64,000 nt of DNA from Pararge aegeria (lineage: Eukaryota; Arthropoda; Insecta; Lepidoptera; Nymphalidae), in NCBI RefSeq assembly GCF_905163445.1, contig NC_053196.1, positions 11,433,501-11,497,500 on the forward strand, given 5' to 3'. A model generated the notes under the pieces. It worked only from the letters and a program-made list of their open reading frames with translations, was not told where the DNA came from and did not search any database. The position numbers and the translations under genes are program-made. How positions within the stretch are numbered: the first letter of the stretch is position 1; each line of letters starts with the position of its first letter. This document shows, in pieces, positions 53,081-63,782 of the stretch.

Positions 53081-53639
53081 TCATTTATTCTTTTTATTTT
53101 TTATTTTAATTACTAACAATGCTTAAAAATAAAATAAAAAACAATTAAAAATTTATAAAAAAAAAAACATTATATATTATTATTATTATTAAGCTAAGCC
53201 CATAAAATATTCCGTTCAAATTTGCACACACGTTCCTTTTATCCATACTCAAACCGGTCCAATTAAAGCATTTAACTGAATTGCGGGGATAAAGTGAAAC
53301 AAATCGCTGTTTTAAAGTCCCGAGCAAAGTTTTTGAAGTTCCGCAAACATGCGAGGACGCCGCTAAAATAGAAGTTTAGAATTGTTCCAACGAAAAAAGG
53401 GGGAACTTTAATTTTCTACGTTTTAAAACAAAAGTCGGTTTCGCTCCAGAGATAATGGCTGTAACGTGTTCACCCTTTGCGATGCAGAGAAAACTTCGGC
53501 TACATGTGGTACATTATTTATTTTATTTTGCAAAATAATCATTGGTAGGTACCTTCATTTCTTCTGAAGGGCGTGGCTAATAGCTGATAATAATTATTTT
53601 ATTTTATTAATAGGAAGCCAAAACGGTATACAATAAATA

Positions 53640-53900
53640 AATAAGTAAATAAATATACCACGAATAATAGACATATAACCATCTCGCTCCAAAGTAAACG
53701 TTGCTTGTGTTACGGGTACTAAGATGACTGTTGAATATTTCAATGAATAATATAAATAAATACTTATAATATATGTATAAACCGAGACACTGAAAAACGT
53801 TAATGTTCATCATACAAACATTTTCCAGTTGTGGAAGTCGAACCCACAGCCTTGGACCAAGAAAGCAGGTTCGTTGCCCACTGCGCCAATCGGCCGTCAT
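53640..53900 (-). mobile_element. SINE-C, near full length
   Basis: Head ACGGCCGATTGGCGCAGTGG; B-box region GTGGGTTCGACTTCCACAAC; body ATGAACATTAACGTTTTTCA; end ATTATTCGTGGTATATTTAT. Confidence 0.88.
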
Positions 53901-54099
53901 GAATACACATTCATAAAAACTAAAAAAAACTAAACTAAGGACTAACATCGTACACACACTAAAAAGCTAACTCAACATGCGTTACAGAGGTATTAAATAA
54001 AACCACTCCTGTTGGTACCTTAAAGTAAAATAGAAAAAAAAACAATATGCTACTTAAAAAAAGAGATGACAAAACAAAACAACACAAACAATAAAAAAA

Positions 54100-55070
54100 T
54101 ATCGAAAATGGAAATAATAAAAATAAAAAATATATATTGTATATTAGATATATGTAAGACATATCATATTTTAAGATCCATCTCTTCTTTATGCCAGGTA
54201 GCTAGTGCTATTAACCTTAATAGGATATTAACTATTGTGACCAGGTTCACTATCACAAAAGCAAATGATATGTAAAAATTTTTGTTTATATTTTATTTTA
54301 TTTTATGTACCTACTACATGTGCAGTTAGATAACTTTTCAAATGTGTTTTTGTGATGAACATATTTGCTATTAAATGATATTTAGTGGAATAAATTACGT
54401 ATGTAACAGTATAAATACCGAAACTAGAATCGTCAGTTTTGTGTGGAGATGCAAGAGAAAATCGTTAATAATATAGTATTAAATACAATACTTTATACAA
54501 AATCTCATAATTGCAGTGGTCAGAATAGGAACCCTATATATGTAGTTATTTTTAGCTGTTTTTAATCTGGTTTATTTAAGAAAAGCAAGCCGAAAAACTC
54601 CTTATTTTAACAAATATTCAAACACTTAAGCTTCGTTATAATATTGATGACGATCTTGTTTCAAAACAATAGTACTTATTTTACCTCAAGATTTTTCATT
54701 ATTATATAACTAAAATTTCAAAATAATACTGCTTTAAGCGATGGTAGTAAGCTCCTTGATAAGTATGTACTCTTTCTTGTTCAGTGATTAGACTAATGAT
54801 CTATGTCTCGTCTGGCTTATGGTATCTAACGCTTGATAAGAGTCCAAAAGTTGAAGTTCTTAGCTTTAGTCACCTAACAATAATTATATATTTTTTTTCA
54901 TGCAACATAGATCCGTTATTTTAAATTACTACATTAGATAGAATAAAATAAAAACTTCTATATAAATACCCTCCTTGTTTAATGTGTAACATTATCTTTT
55001 GATGTCTAATAAACTTAACAAACATTATCACAGAATAAAATATATATCAATATCAATAATTAATTATTCT
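54100..55070. other. A+T-rich upstream sequence, no gene
   Basis: (AATAAA)-like low complexity near 54100-54150 and 54285-54305. No coding, RNA or repeat family assigned. Confidence 0.5.
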
Positions 55071-55077
55071 TAGTTTT

Positions 55078-55366
55078 TGACGACCTATCTGTTGCCGCGG
55101 CAAGCGCTGTAGTTTTCAGTTGGAGGTCTTGAGATCGTTTCGCGGCAAGAGCAAATTGGCTTCGGTCGTGGCTACCACCCTAAAGAGGTACTGCTAAGTG
55201 ATTTAGCGTTCCGGTACGATGTTCCGAATAAACCAATGAGGGGTATAAGTTAAAGATAACTGCCGTAATCCCTAGCAGGCTAGCCTGATACCATCTAACA
55301 CTACATCATCACTAACCATCACGTGAGATTGCAGTCAAGAGCTCATTTGTAGTAGAAAAAAAAATA
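55078..55366 (+). mobile_element. SINE-B, near full length
   Basis: GACGACCTATCTGTTGCCGC, GGTCTTGAGATCGTTTCGCG (decayed B-box), GATTTAGCGTTCCGGTACGA, CTACATCATCACTAACCATC, GTGAGATTGCAGTCAAGAGC, poly(A). Confidence 0.88.
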
Positions 55367-55589
55367 AGTTTTCTCGACCTTTTCAATCACCCTCACATGT
55401 CATAAAATACAAATTGCCCAATAACTAATTGGTGACATATATAATCTGGGAAACACAGCTAATAAGATCAAACACTTAACAAAGCAATTTTTGTTAATAA
55501 GACTGTACAGTGTACACATTGTAAGTGCCTTTGACGAAATTGTTCACAGCTTCCGTAGACCGTAATCATATTACCTTGTTATAAAGATA

Positions 55590-55830
55590 CGAGGAGTAGG
55601 TATGCAGCGAAGTGTAGCGTTGCATGCTTCGCGTGGTTTCTTGGGCGGAATGTAGCCGTGCAGCGAAAAGTGCCTTTCGCTCGCTTCAAACGAAAGGGTC
55701 ACTGGACTCACCCTCGCCTCTCGTTAACACGGACAGCGCTTCTCAAACTATAAGTATAATTAGTGGAGTAAAACAAATAATTTTCTGTGTTTATTTTTGT
55801 AACGGAGGACTTCTGTACAGATCTGTCTAA
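55590..55830. other. GC-richer islet with palindromic motif, unassigned
   Basis: GCAGCGAAGTGTAGCGTTGC, CAGCGAAAAGTGCCTTTCGC and CGCTTCAAACGAAAGG. It may be an LTR fragment (TGTGTTTATTTTTGTAACGG follows) or a regulatory patch. A 68-codon plus-strand frame is not recognisable. Confidence 0.3.
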
Positions 55831-56699
55831 GTTTACAGCAGTTATTTTAGTTTCGTTAGGTTTAGGTAACCCTTAGAGTTTAATCTATAATTTTAATCTT
55901 AACACACAAATCCATAGTATTCATAATCAATTGATGTAAATACCTCAAGGCTCAGCGGCCTGACTGGAGACTCAGCGAGACTTATTAGATCGATGCCGTT
56001 AGAACGAGTACCATATTGTTGCATTCTTGGTAGACCCCGGAGCCTACCGCTCTCAGAGGTAGGTAAAAATCTTCCAACTTTTTGGGAACTTGCATTAAAC
56101 TGAAATCACGATCACTTTTTAGTTTTTTTAATTTACACGTACACATTTAAATGTACACTGATATTAGGAGGTCCTAAGTTCAATTACCGGTTGATGCAAA
56201 GATTTTTTATTGCTTTTATTTGTAAAACAATCTCAATACCATCCCGGGGTTAGAAAATTCGCGATGTCCACCCCTGTAGAGCCAGGTGCCTCCACAGCAC
56301 CTTAAGTCGTCGGTCCTGATTATAAACACTTACATGAGATAATGATATTTAAAGTCTGCCCTGGCCCCGTATGGGAGCAGCGCTAGGGGTGTATGCCATA
56401 AATACCCCTTTCTATGAGATAAGACGCCTGTATCCAGCAGTACGGCTTTAAAAGACTAGAAATGATGATGAATAGTATAAGTAAAAGAGTACACATGGGT
56501 TATCATCGTATAAGCATTTACATTTACTATCACCAAACCTTACATTAGAACAATACTTTAACATTCTTTGGAAAATATATCTCATATCCCTTCCCTTGGC
56601 CAATAATTCTGCCCCGTTATTCTTTTTCGCCTGACAAGCATATTTCTTGCCTGCCAGACGTCCGTTCCGCAAAAAGTATTTATTTAACCTCACGACCCT

Positions 56700-57185
56700 C
56701 TGATCTCCAATCCTTGTTTTTCATGATGGCGCTTGGGTGGCATTCGTAAAACTTCGCTATAGTTGTCACGTGGCGCCACCGTTTCAGCGGCAACTAGAAG
56801 TGCGACCATATACTTTTAAACGTTTTTTAAATACCGTTTAGTGGCGTCTACACTTTGGGAACCGTCCCGATTTGCATGCTGTATAAATCTACGTATTCTA
56901 ACGCTTAGTTGCCTAATGAAAATGAGCCCTTTCTTCCGGCGGGAACGGTCAAGGGGGCCCTCGGACATCTCTGCGGGTCCGTAATGTTCGTGTGTTTTAA
57001 ATGTGAATCGTACGGAGGTACTTGCAATTTATGTGAAAGGGCTTAGAAAATCGCACCCTTGCCGTATTTGTGCGTGTTTGGTGATTTTGGCCGTAAACGT
57101 GCAGATGGCTATCGTTATTTATTAATAAAGGAGCGTAATGGGTTTTTGTACATCCTCTGCACACATTGTTGGAGGCCAACATACA
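56700..57185. other. unique GC-richer upstream islet
   Basis: Non-repetitive, with CACGTGGCGCCACCGTTTCA, TCTTCCGGCGGGAACGGTCA and GGGGGCCCTCGGACATC. No frame with recognisable coding. About 18 kb upstream of the Runx start; candidate distal regulatory sequence. Confidence 0.35.
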
Positions 57186-57218
57186 ACAGGGGTCCGATAG
57201 ATTAAATTACCTAATACT

Positions 57219-57722
57219 TTTTTTTTAATTTCACTACAAGTTAGCCCTTGACTGCAATCTCACCTAATGACCCTAATGACCTAATACCCTGATTGCGGGC
57301 TAACCTGTTATGGAGTATGGTCAGTGGCGTACATAGAGGGTATGCAGTTGATCTAAAATGAAGAAAAAGCTCCAATACTAGTTATAAAAAACTTATGAAT
57401 AGGCTTTGTAAGAGTTATAAAAAGCCTACGCTTAAGTATTTATAACTCGTACTGGAGATTTTCTTCATTTTGTATCATCTGCATACCCTGTGCATACCCT
57501 CTATGTACGCCAATGAGTATGGTACTTATACCCCTAATCGGTTTCTACGCGACATTGCACCAGAACACTAAATCGCTTAGCGGCAGGTCTTTGTCGGTAG
57601 GGTGGTAACTAGCCACGGCCAAAGCCTCCCACCAGACCAGAGAAGATTCAGAAATTTTGCCAATGCCGGGTATAAAACCCGGGAATTCCTACTTAAATGC
57701 ACGCTCACCGTTGCGCCAGAGT
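57219..57722 (-). mobile_element. SINE-B interrupted by a hAT MITE
   Basis: ACTACAAGTTAGCCCTTGAC, GCGGGCTAACCTGTTATGGA, then, after the MITE at 57322-57515, CCCCTAATCGGTTTCTACGC, CTTAGCGGCAGGTCTTTGTC, TAACTAGCCACGGCCAAAGC and the tRNA-like head (CGCTCACCGTTGCGCCAGAG). Confidence 0.92.
57322..57515. mobile_element. hAT-type MITE nested in SINE-B
   Basis: Starts CAGTGGCGTACATAGAGGGT and ends TACGCCAATG (one change from CACTG). 8-bp duplication AGTATGGT at 57314-57321 and 57516-57523; the undisturbed SINE has this site once. Internal arms resemble 44205-44413. Confidence 0.93.
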
Positions 57723-58039
57723 CACAGGTCACAGGTAGCATATATTTTTTCTTTCATCTTTAACATTCAGAGCTCGACTTGTGTAAGTACATTTCGGAAA
57801 AAAAAAAATACCTACCTACTTGATTATACAGTTTTATTCTCGTTTATTATGAGTGTTTTATGTATTTATTTTTAATAAAATAATGCCTACTTTATTTTTA
57901 ACATAAAACAGAAAGTTAAGAAATAATTAAGACAAAAGATACCATAAGATAGAAGGGATTAATTCTCTTGTATTATATTGTATTCTTCCATACAGTCAAA
58001 AAGGCGTACACAATAAACCGCTCCATCGAAAACTAATTA

Positions 58040-58600
58040 GCCCCGCGTTGAGCTTTACAAGTCTAATTAGAAATTCCAATTAGATATTTGGCGGTGCCTC
58101 CTTTCAGATTCCGGTTCAAAACAATTATTATTATTATCGGCCCTTATTATTAAAGGGCTCAGGGTCAGGTAACATAAGCAAATATTGATAATAAAGAGTA
58201 TTAACATATACTTGCAAAACCAATAAAAATATATATAAATATTTCTTAAAACTCTGCTAAAAAGCTGTGATAAGATAGCCAAGATTGATATCCGGGTAGC
58301 ACTGCGTTTTAAGCAACTCAGCACAGCGTCTACGCCGGCAAAGACAGTCCCCGACTTATGACATCATCCGGACGAGGGCTCACGCCACGGCCTCGGAGGC
58401 ATGTGGATTAACCACCGTCCTTAACCCTTTCACTCCAATCGACGCCTGAGCCGAGGTTCGGCCTCACATGAGGCGCCCTCGGGCCGACGATCCCTTCGCT
58501 TCTTCGAGCCCTAGGGTTCCAACTCTTCCTGGCAGAGCCCCATTCCGAGGCGCACCCACAAGCCCGCGTTACGCTGTTGAAATTATTAGGGTTCAGCTAC
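58040..58600 (-). mobile_element. probable non-LTR retrotransposon 3'UTR
   Basis: On the minus strand a GC-rich stretch (58330-58590; CATGTGAGGCCGAACCTCGG, GCCTCCGAGGCCGTGGCG) runs into A+T-rich sequence ending GAGCCCTTTAATAATAAGGG and (AATAAT)n near 58125. GC-rich UTR plus microsatellite tail fits a LINE. No coding end recognised, and it may instead be two neighbours. Confidence 0.5.
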
Positions 58601-58635
58601 ACACAATCCAAAAAAAAAAGTTATAATCAATCAAA

Positions 58636-58690
58636 TATAACTTGCTTTAACGGCGAAGGAAGACACCGTGAGGAAACATGCATACTAAAG
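58636..58690 (+). mobile_element. SINE-A scrap
   Basis: TAACTTGCTTTAACGGCGAA and CACCGTGAGGAAACATGCAT only. Confidence 0.7.
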
Positions 58691-59436
58691 ATTTGCATGT
58701 GCATCTGGGGACTAAAAACTTTAATTATTTTAAAGGTTTTTTAAATTTTAATTATTAAAATAAATAAAGGTAAGGTAAGGTCAAAATCAATAGCATTGGA
58801 AATTAAGTTAAATCAAACCGTGAATTTTAAATATGCAAATATGGAATACTTGATATACTTCATACGCCACAATGTCTCACTATTAAAGAGTGTTCCATAC
58901 ACTGTTCTAATACGGGCTGGTGAGCTGAGGTAACGAACTCATAGGTGTCGATTAATATGTGTTATAGAGCCAAGGCTTTCCCAGGTTTCGAAGGTACAAA
59001 AAATATACTGAAGCTAAATTTTTTAATTCCGGGTTAAGACTAAAGTTGGCAGCCCTACTGACCACCCAAGCAGATGCTTCAACTGGAAATTATTTCGTAA
59101 CCCGGGCCGCCCGGGAGAAATAGATATCTTTTTGATGTAACCACTTCCTAGCTCGTTAAACGCCCGCTCTGATACCTACCGTTGTTAAACTTAAGGTAAA
59201 AATAAACTCGGATATAGCTAACTGATATTTGGGAAACCAGAGCTACGGACGTTTTAGAGATGCTTATATAGAAACTAACCAAGATGTATTTCTCGAAGAA
59301 CCGATAAACGTTGGGACTTCAAGTTTTTTTATTGCTTACAGCTTTGTAAGATATTTATGCCTGGAGAATAACAATGATGAGGTCTACAGCTTGGAGCGCA
59401 CTAGATTTAAAAACCCTTTTCACTCTTTCCTTTTAG

Positions 59437-59907
59437 GTAGGGGAGTCAGGGGCTTGTTGTAACAGGGGTAAGTAGTTCTAGATGTGGGAATCGAACTAAC
59501 AGCTTAATAACTCAGCCAGTTTCAATAATATTGTTTAGATTTTCAACTCAACGTGTTGTTTGTATTGTTGTCAAAGAAAATAACTAATGTATAGTTCGTA
59601 AGAAATACAATTTTCTTATTATTTATTTGTTAATTTTATATAACTTATATATACATATTTTATAATATGAAGTTACTATTATCCCACACTAGTAACAACT
59701 TACCCCAAAAACGGGGTAAATTGTAACTTTCCACAAAAAGTACCATAAATACTAATTGATTTTAGATTCAGGGAAAAATATTGTAGAAATATATTTCCCA
59801 ATACATGATTACTCATTTAAAACCTCTTTTTAATTAAAATACTCAATAGTTTAGTCACCCCATCGAAAAAAGAAAAAAATGTTACAACTAGCCCCTATCT
59901 CCCCTAC
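59437..59907. mobile_element. MITE with about 25-bp inverted ends, mariner-like
   Basis: Left end GGGGAGTCAGGGGCTTGTTG(TAAC), right end (GTTA)CAACTAGCCCCTATCTCCCC, bordered on each side by TA. Internal AACTTACCCC / GGGGTAAATTG repeats the theme. TA flanks fit Tc1/mariner-type non-autonomous elements. No transposase. Confidence 0.65.
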
Positions 59908-60434
59908 TCAAGTTATATGTAGCAGGCAACGCAGATGTCAGGAAGGTGTCAATTACCCTAGCCTGCCCTGGGTATCAGAAACGTGAATAAAACGTTTCGT
60001 GCGTGTTGACTAAATATCAATATCATAAGGATACCGCTGTTACAGCGTCTTGCTGTTCGGTTGTAGAATGGCAAAAAGAACAAGGGTCCTGCTTTAAAAA
60101 TGCATGGCAAAGCGACTCTACAGATGATTATAGTAGGCACTGCATGCTGGTACGGACTTGAGGTGCTAGAATGGTGACCTCTTACGAAAACCAGTAGTTG
60201 CTCCATTGAACCTAATGATCAATGGCTACAAGAGCATGGAAGTTAAAAATCTCTACAAAAATCCAATCTCTAGTAGTAACTAACTCTGTAGTAGTAACTA
60301 GTAGTCCATCGCTTGATATGATGATGATTATTGTTGACAATTATATTTAGATTATATTTTAAATAAATCGAATAGCACCTCGACGTATATAAAACACGCA
60401 CTATTGTGTGTTTATGAAAAAAAAAAAAAAATAA

Positions 60435-60674
60435 TAAATAAATAAATGTACTACGCAATATACACATCGCCATCTCACCCTACAGAAAGCGTAGCTTGTG
60501 TTATGGGTTTTACTACTTTTACTACTTGGTATATTGGTATAATACACAGATAATCTCCCAGACGATGAAAAACATTTATGTTCAAGACACTGTCATTTTC
60601 CAGCTACGGGAATCGAACCTACGGCCTTGGATACAGAAAGCGAGGTCGCTGCCCACTGTGCTAGTCCGCCGTCA
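60435..60674 (-). mobile_element. SINE-C, near full length
   Basis: Head GACGGCGGACTAGCACAGTG, B-box region GTAGGTTCGATTCCCGTAGC, end CGATGTGTATATTGCGTAGT with (TTTA)n. Both small frames over it are repeat artefacts. Confidence 0.88.
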
Positions 60675-60779
60675 ACAAAAAAAAAGCTGATTTTATCTGA
60701 CTCAATACAGATAGGTTGAAGTGGTATGTTATGTAGCCAATATGATTCAAGCTTTATAAACATAGCTCTAGTGTGTTCC

Positions 60780-60890
60780 AATTAGACAAATTCAAAGTTA
60801 AAATTCAAAATTCTTACTTGACTTCAGTTAGGCATATGTGATAGATTAACTAAAAACAGACATATGTCTGTTTGAAGTGACTCTATCACA
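60780..60890 (-). mobile_element. LINE 3'-end fragment (CR1/jockey-like), decayed
   Basis: CAAATTCAAAGTTAAAATTC, TTACTTGACTTCAGTTAGGC, ATATGTCTGTTTGAAGTGAC. Confidence 0.65.
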
Positions 60891-61201
60891 TGACAGGTGT
60901 ATCTGTTGATACCAGTGGTCACCCACTGCTCAAAGATCGACCATAATTAATTTAATTATTATTATAATGACAAAATGTCTACACTAACACTGACACTTAA
61001 TTTGCCTATTTTTTAAAACAAATTATAATCCAAAAAAATATTAAAAAAAGAGTATAAATGCGTGTGTATGTGTGCCAAATTCGTGGTTGATTGGAAATGT
61101 TTTTTTATTGACTGAATATAGTTATTCAAAGTATAACTGTGGGAAAACTGTACGGAGCTTTTACTATAAATAAATATATATATTTAACCATCATTATATT
61201 T

Positions 61202-61251
61202 ATTTCAAGTGATAGCTGGATATAGCTACATATCCAGCTATCACTTGAAAT
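61202..61251. repeat. perfect 22-bp inverted repeat with 6-nt loop
   Basis: ATTTCAAGTGATAGCTGGAT(AT), loop AGCTAC, then the exact complement. No other copy in the window. Confidence 0.9.
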
Positions 61252-61706
61252 TAAAATATCAGTTGCTCTAAATAGTGTTTCACACGTCCCCGTTTATTAT
61301 TTGTTTATGCGCCTGACTATTGATATAACGGTCGTACACTTTATTGGTCTCTTTGCTCAATAGTAACTCTTACACATAAAACGTTTCCGTCAATCGTTAA
61401 ATTAGCATCGTTAAGTGAATATAATTTATTTATTTTAGCAGTGTTGAAATGTCTGCGAAGCTAATACTGGTTGTTTAAGTTAGCGATTATAAAAATAAAG
61501 AAAGCGATGCAATAACATTTTCTTTAGATGGCCCGCAATATTAGGTACAGTCAGTTTATCCTGCGACTTTGTGATATCTACTGTAATATTTTATTGACTG
61601 GTTTGTTTGACCTTCTTTGCACACTGACCTTATACTAATGACAAGTGACAGCTGAGAGTTTGTCCTAATTTGAAGCGCCATATTTGGCATAGGCTATCTC
61701 TGGAAG

Positions 61707-62017
61707 TACGCGACCTGGCGCAGTGGTGATCACTGTGGTTTTAACTCGGGAGTCTACGGTTCGATTCCAGGCAGGGATAAATTGGGATTTTATAATTTCT
61801 GAATATTCTCTGACTCCGTCCGTGCCGACTACTTAACCGACAAAGACACGCGTTTAAGCGATTAAGCGTTCCGATACGATGTCGTTTAGAAACCAGTATG
61901 GATTTAATATTACTGCTATATCCCTTACAGCCTAGCCCGTTATTATCTTAGACTGCGTCATCACTTGACACTAGGTGATATTGCAGTCAGGGCTAACTTG
62001 TAGTGGGATAAAAAAAT
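61707..62017 (+). mobile_element. SINE-B, full length
   Basis: GCGCAGTGGTGATCACTGTG (A-box side), CTACGGTTCGATTCCAGGCA (B-box GGTTCGATTCC), ATTAAGCGTTCCGATACGAT, GACTGCGTCATCACTTGACA, GATATTGCAGTCAGGGCTAA, poly(A). Confidence 0.92.
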
Positions 62018-62289
62018 ACATAGTTGAGTAGATTGTTTTAATAATCTAAATATTAGAAAGGTGGAAACTCGTATTATAGCTATACATATCATAGCAAAAA
62101 GGGCGTTTCAGATTCTAGGCAAATATGAGATTAACTAAGTAACATGGAAAAAATAAAGAAATAATTATATTTACTAGTTAGTCAAATTTGGTGTATAAAT
62201 AGGTCGAATTATAGAGTGCAAGAATTATTTCTCTAGCTTAAAAAAACAATGCATTTTATCAGTTTTAATAACGATATTAAAAATGTACC

Positions 62290-62390
62290 TATTTATTTAT
62301 TTACAGCCTGATGTGTCCCATTGTTGGGCAAAGGTCTCTTGTTCCTTTTTCCTCTTACCCACGGTCTGTAGCTAAAAATATCGTTTAAAA
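62290..62390 (-). mobile_element. RTE-like tail fragment
   Basis: TTTATTTACAGCCTGATGTG, CCCATTGTTGGGCAAAGGTC: reversed version of the GCC..CTGGGCA...GGC motif found at RTE 3' ends. Short and tentative. Confidence 0.45.
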
Positions 62391-63030
62391 ATCTAAATAC
62401 TCATTCTATGAAAATTCAAATCTCCGAATTCTCCAGTGTATGAGTAAACAGTTGTTTAACAAAAACAAGTTTCCATATATAAGTAGTCTTAGAGCCAATT
62501 GAGCAACCATTAGCACTCACGAAGGTTAAAACGTCACATACGACCACGTTATCGAATGGATATGCATTTTATTTGTTTAACGATAGAGTTTATATTGCAA
62601 TAAGTCCAAGTGTAGTTGGAAAAGCGATTTTGAGGAACTTTAGAATTTACATAAGACGCTGTCAGGTTCTCAGAAGGGTTAAAATCTCGAGGGCTTTCCT
62701 TGATCCGGGAGGCTTATCCTGATAATTATTTCAATTGTTTATGCCTGTCGACGGTGCATTTAGATGGCGAATTATAGTTTGTAGTGTTGTCTTCATTAAG
62801 GCGTAGCTGTCGAAGTGATGTACGGCCCGGCATCTTGGGATTATCTGAGAAAGGGGAAGGCTGTGACCTAATTATAAACGACACGGGATAATAATATGAC
62901 GAAGAAGACTGGAGGGTGCAGTTGTAATCGTGGTAGCGTTTCTTACATTACTGGGAATAGGCTACAAAGCGAGCGAGTGACATCCCCGGACTAAATTAAA
63001 GTATATTTTTTTGTATGGGAGAGGAAACAT
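62391..63030. other. unique upstream sequence, no gene
   Basis: Moderate GC between 62730 and 62990. No coding or RNA signature. Confidence 0.4.
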
Positions 63031-63034
63031 AAAT

Positions 63035-63287
63035 AAATAAATATATTACAACAATACACACATTGCCATCTAGCCCTAAAGTGTAGCTTGTGTTATGGGT
63101 ACTAAGACGAGTGACAAATATTTTTTTATGAATAACATACATAAGTACTTAAAATATATTGCTAAACACCTAAACACTGAGAAAACAATCATGTTCATCA
63201 CGCAAACGTTTTCCGGTTGTGGGAATCGAACCCACGGCCTTGGAGTCAGAAAGCAGGTTCGCTGCCTACTGCGCCAATCGGCTGTCA
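63035..63287 (-). mobile_element. SINE-C, near full length
   Basis: Head ACAGCCGATTGGCGCAGTAG, B-box region GTGGGTTCGATTCCCACAAC, end GGCAATGTGTGTATTGTTGT and (TTTA)n. Confidence 0.92.
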
Positions 63288-63349
63288 TATTATAAACAAC
63301 ACGGGATACTAATATGTCAACATGACTTGAGGGTGTAGTTGTAATAAAT

Positions 63350-63465
63350 CTTTTTTATTCCACTACAAGTTAGCCCTTGACTGCAATCTCACCTGGTGGT
63401 AAGTGATGTTGCCGTCTAAAATGGTAGCGGGCTAACCTGTTAGGGAGTATGGTAGTCATACCCCA
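63350..63465 (-). mobile_element. SINE-B 3' fragment
   Basis: CACTACAAGTTAGCCCTTGA, CTGCAATCTCACCTGGTGGT, AATGGTAGCGGGCTAACCTG. Confidence 0.88.
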
Positions 63466-63604
63466 AACATGGGAATGCTGTGCAATGGCCTACGGAATAA
63501 AAAACCTCTGCTATCTCTATTAGATCTTCCAGGAACCGCTAATTTCAGAACGTTGCACGTTGCAATGACCTAAATTGCAAAATGCAAATTTCATTAATTA
63601 AACC

Positions 63605-63725
63605 ATCAGAGCAAGTGCTGAGTTACTTGCCGGCTTCTTCTCGGTAGAGTCTACCAGTGGTAGAGTTACTTCAAACAGACAGACATGATAATTTCAAAAA
63701 CTTATTGAGTATTACTTTAACTTCA
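63605..63725 (+). mobile_element. LINE 3'-tail fragment (CR1/jockey-like)
   Basis: GAGTTACTTGCCGGCTTCTT, CTCGGTAGAGTCTACCAGTG, AACAGACAGACATGATAATT. Confidence 0.8.
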
Positions 63726-63782
63726 ATTTTGAAAACGGCATAGCTTTCTTATCTTTACAATCCAATCAAACCAGAAACTCTT

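Noticed and set aside
59229..59462. 77-codon plus-strand frame as a gene
   Set aside because: No recognisable protein, no splice context, and its end lies in the mariner-like MITE terminus.
63076..63295. Paired frames on both strands, similar to those near 52400, 53800 and 60600
   Set aside because: They repeat because all lie in SINE-C copies.
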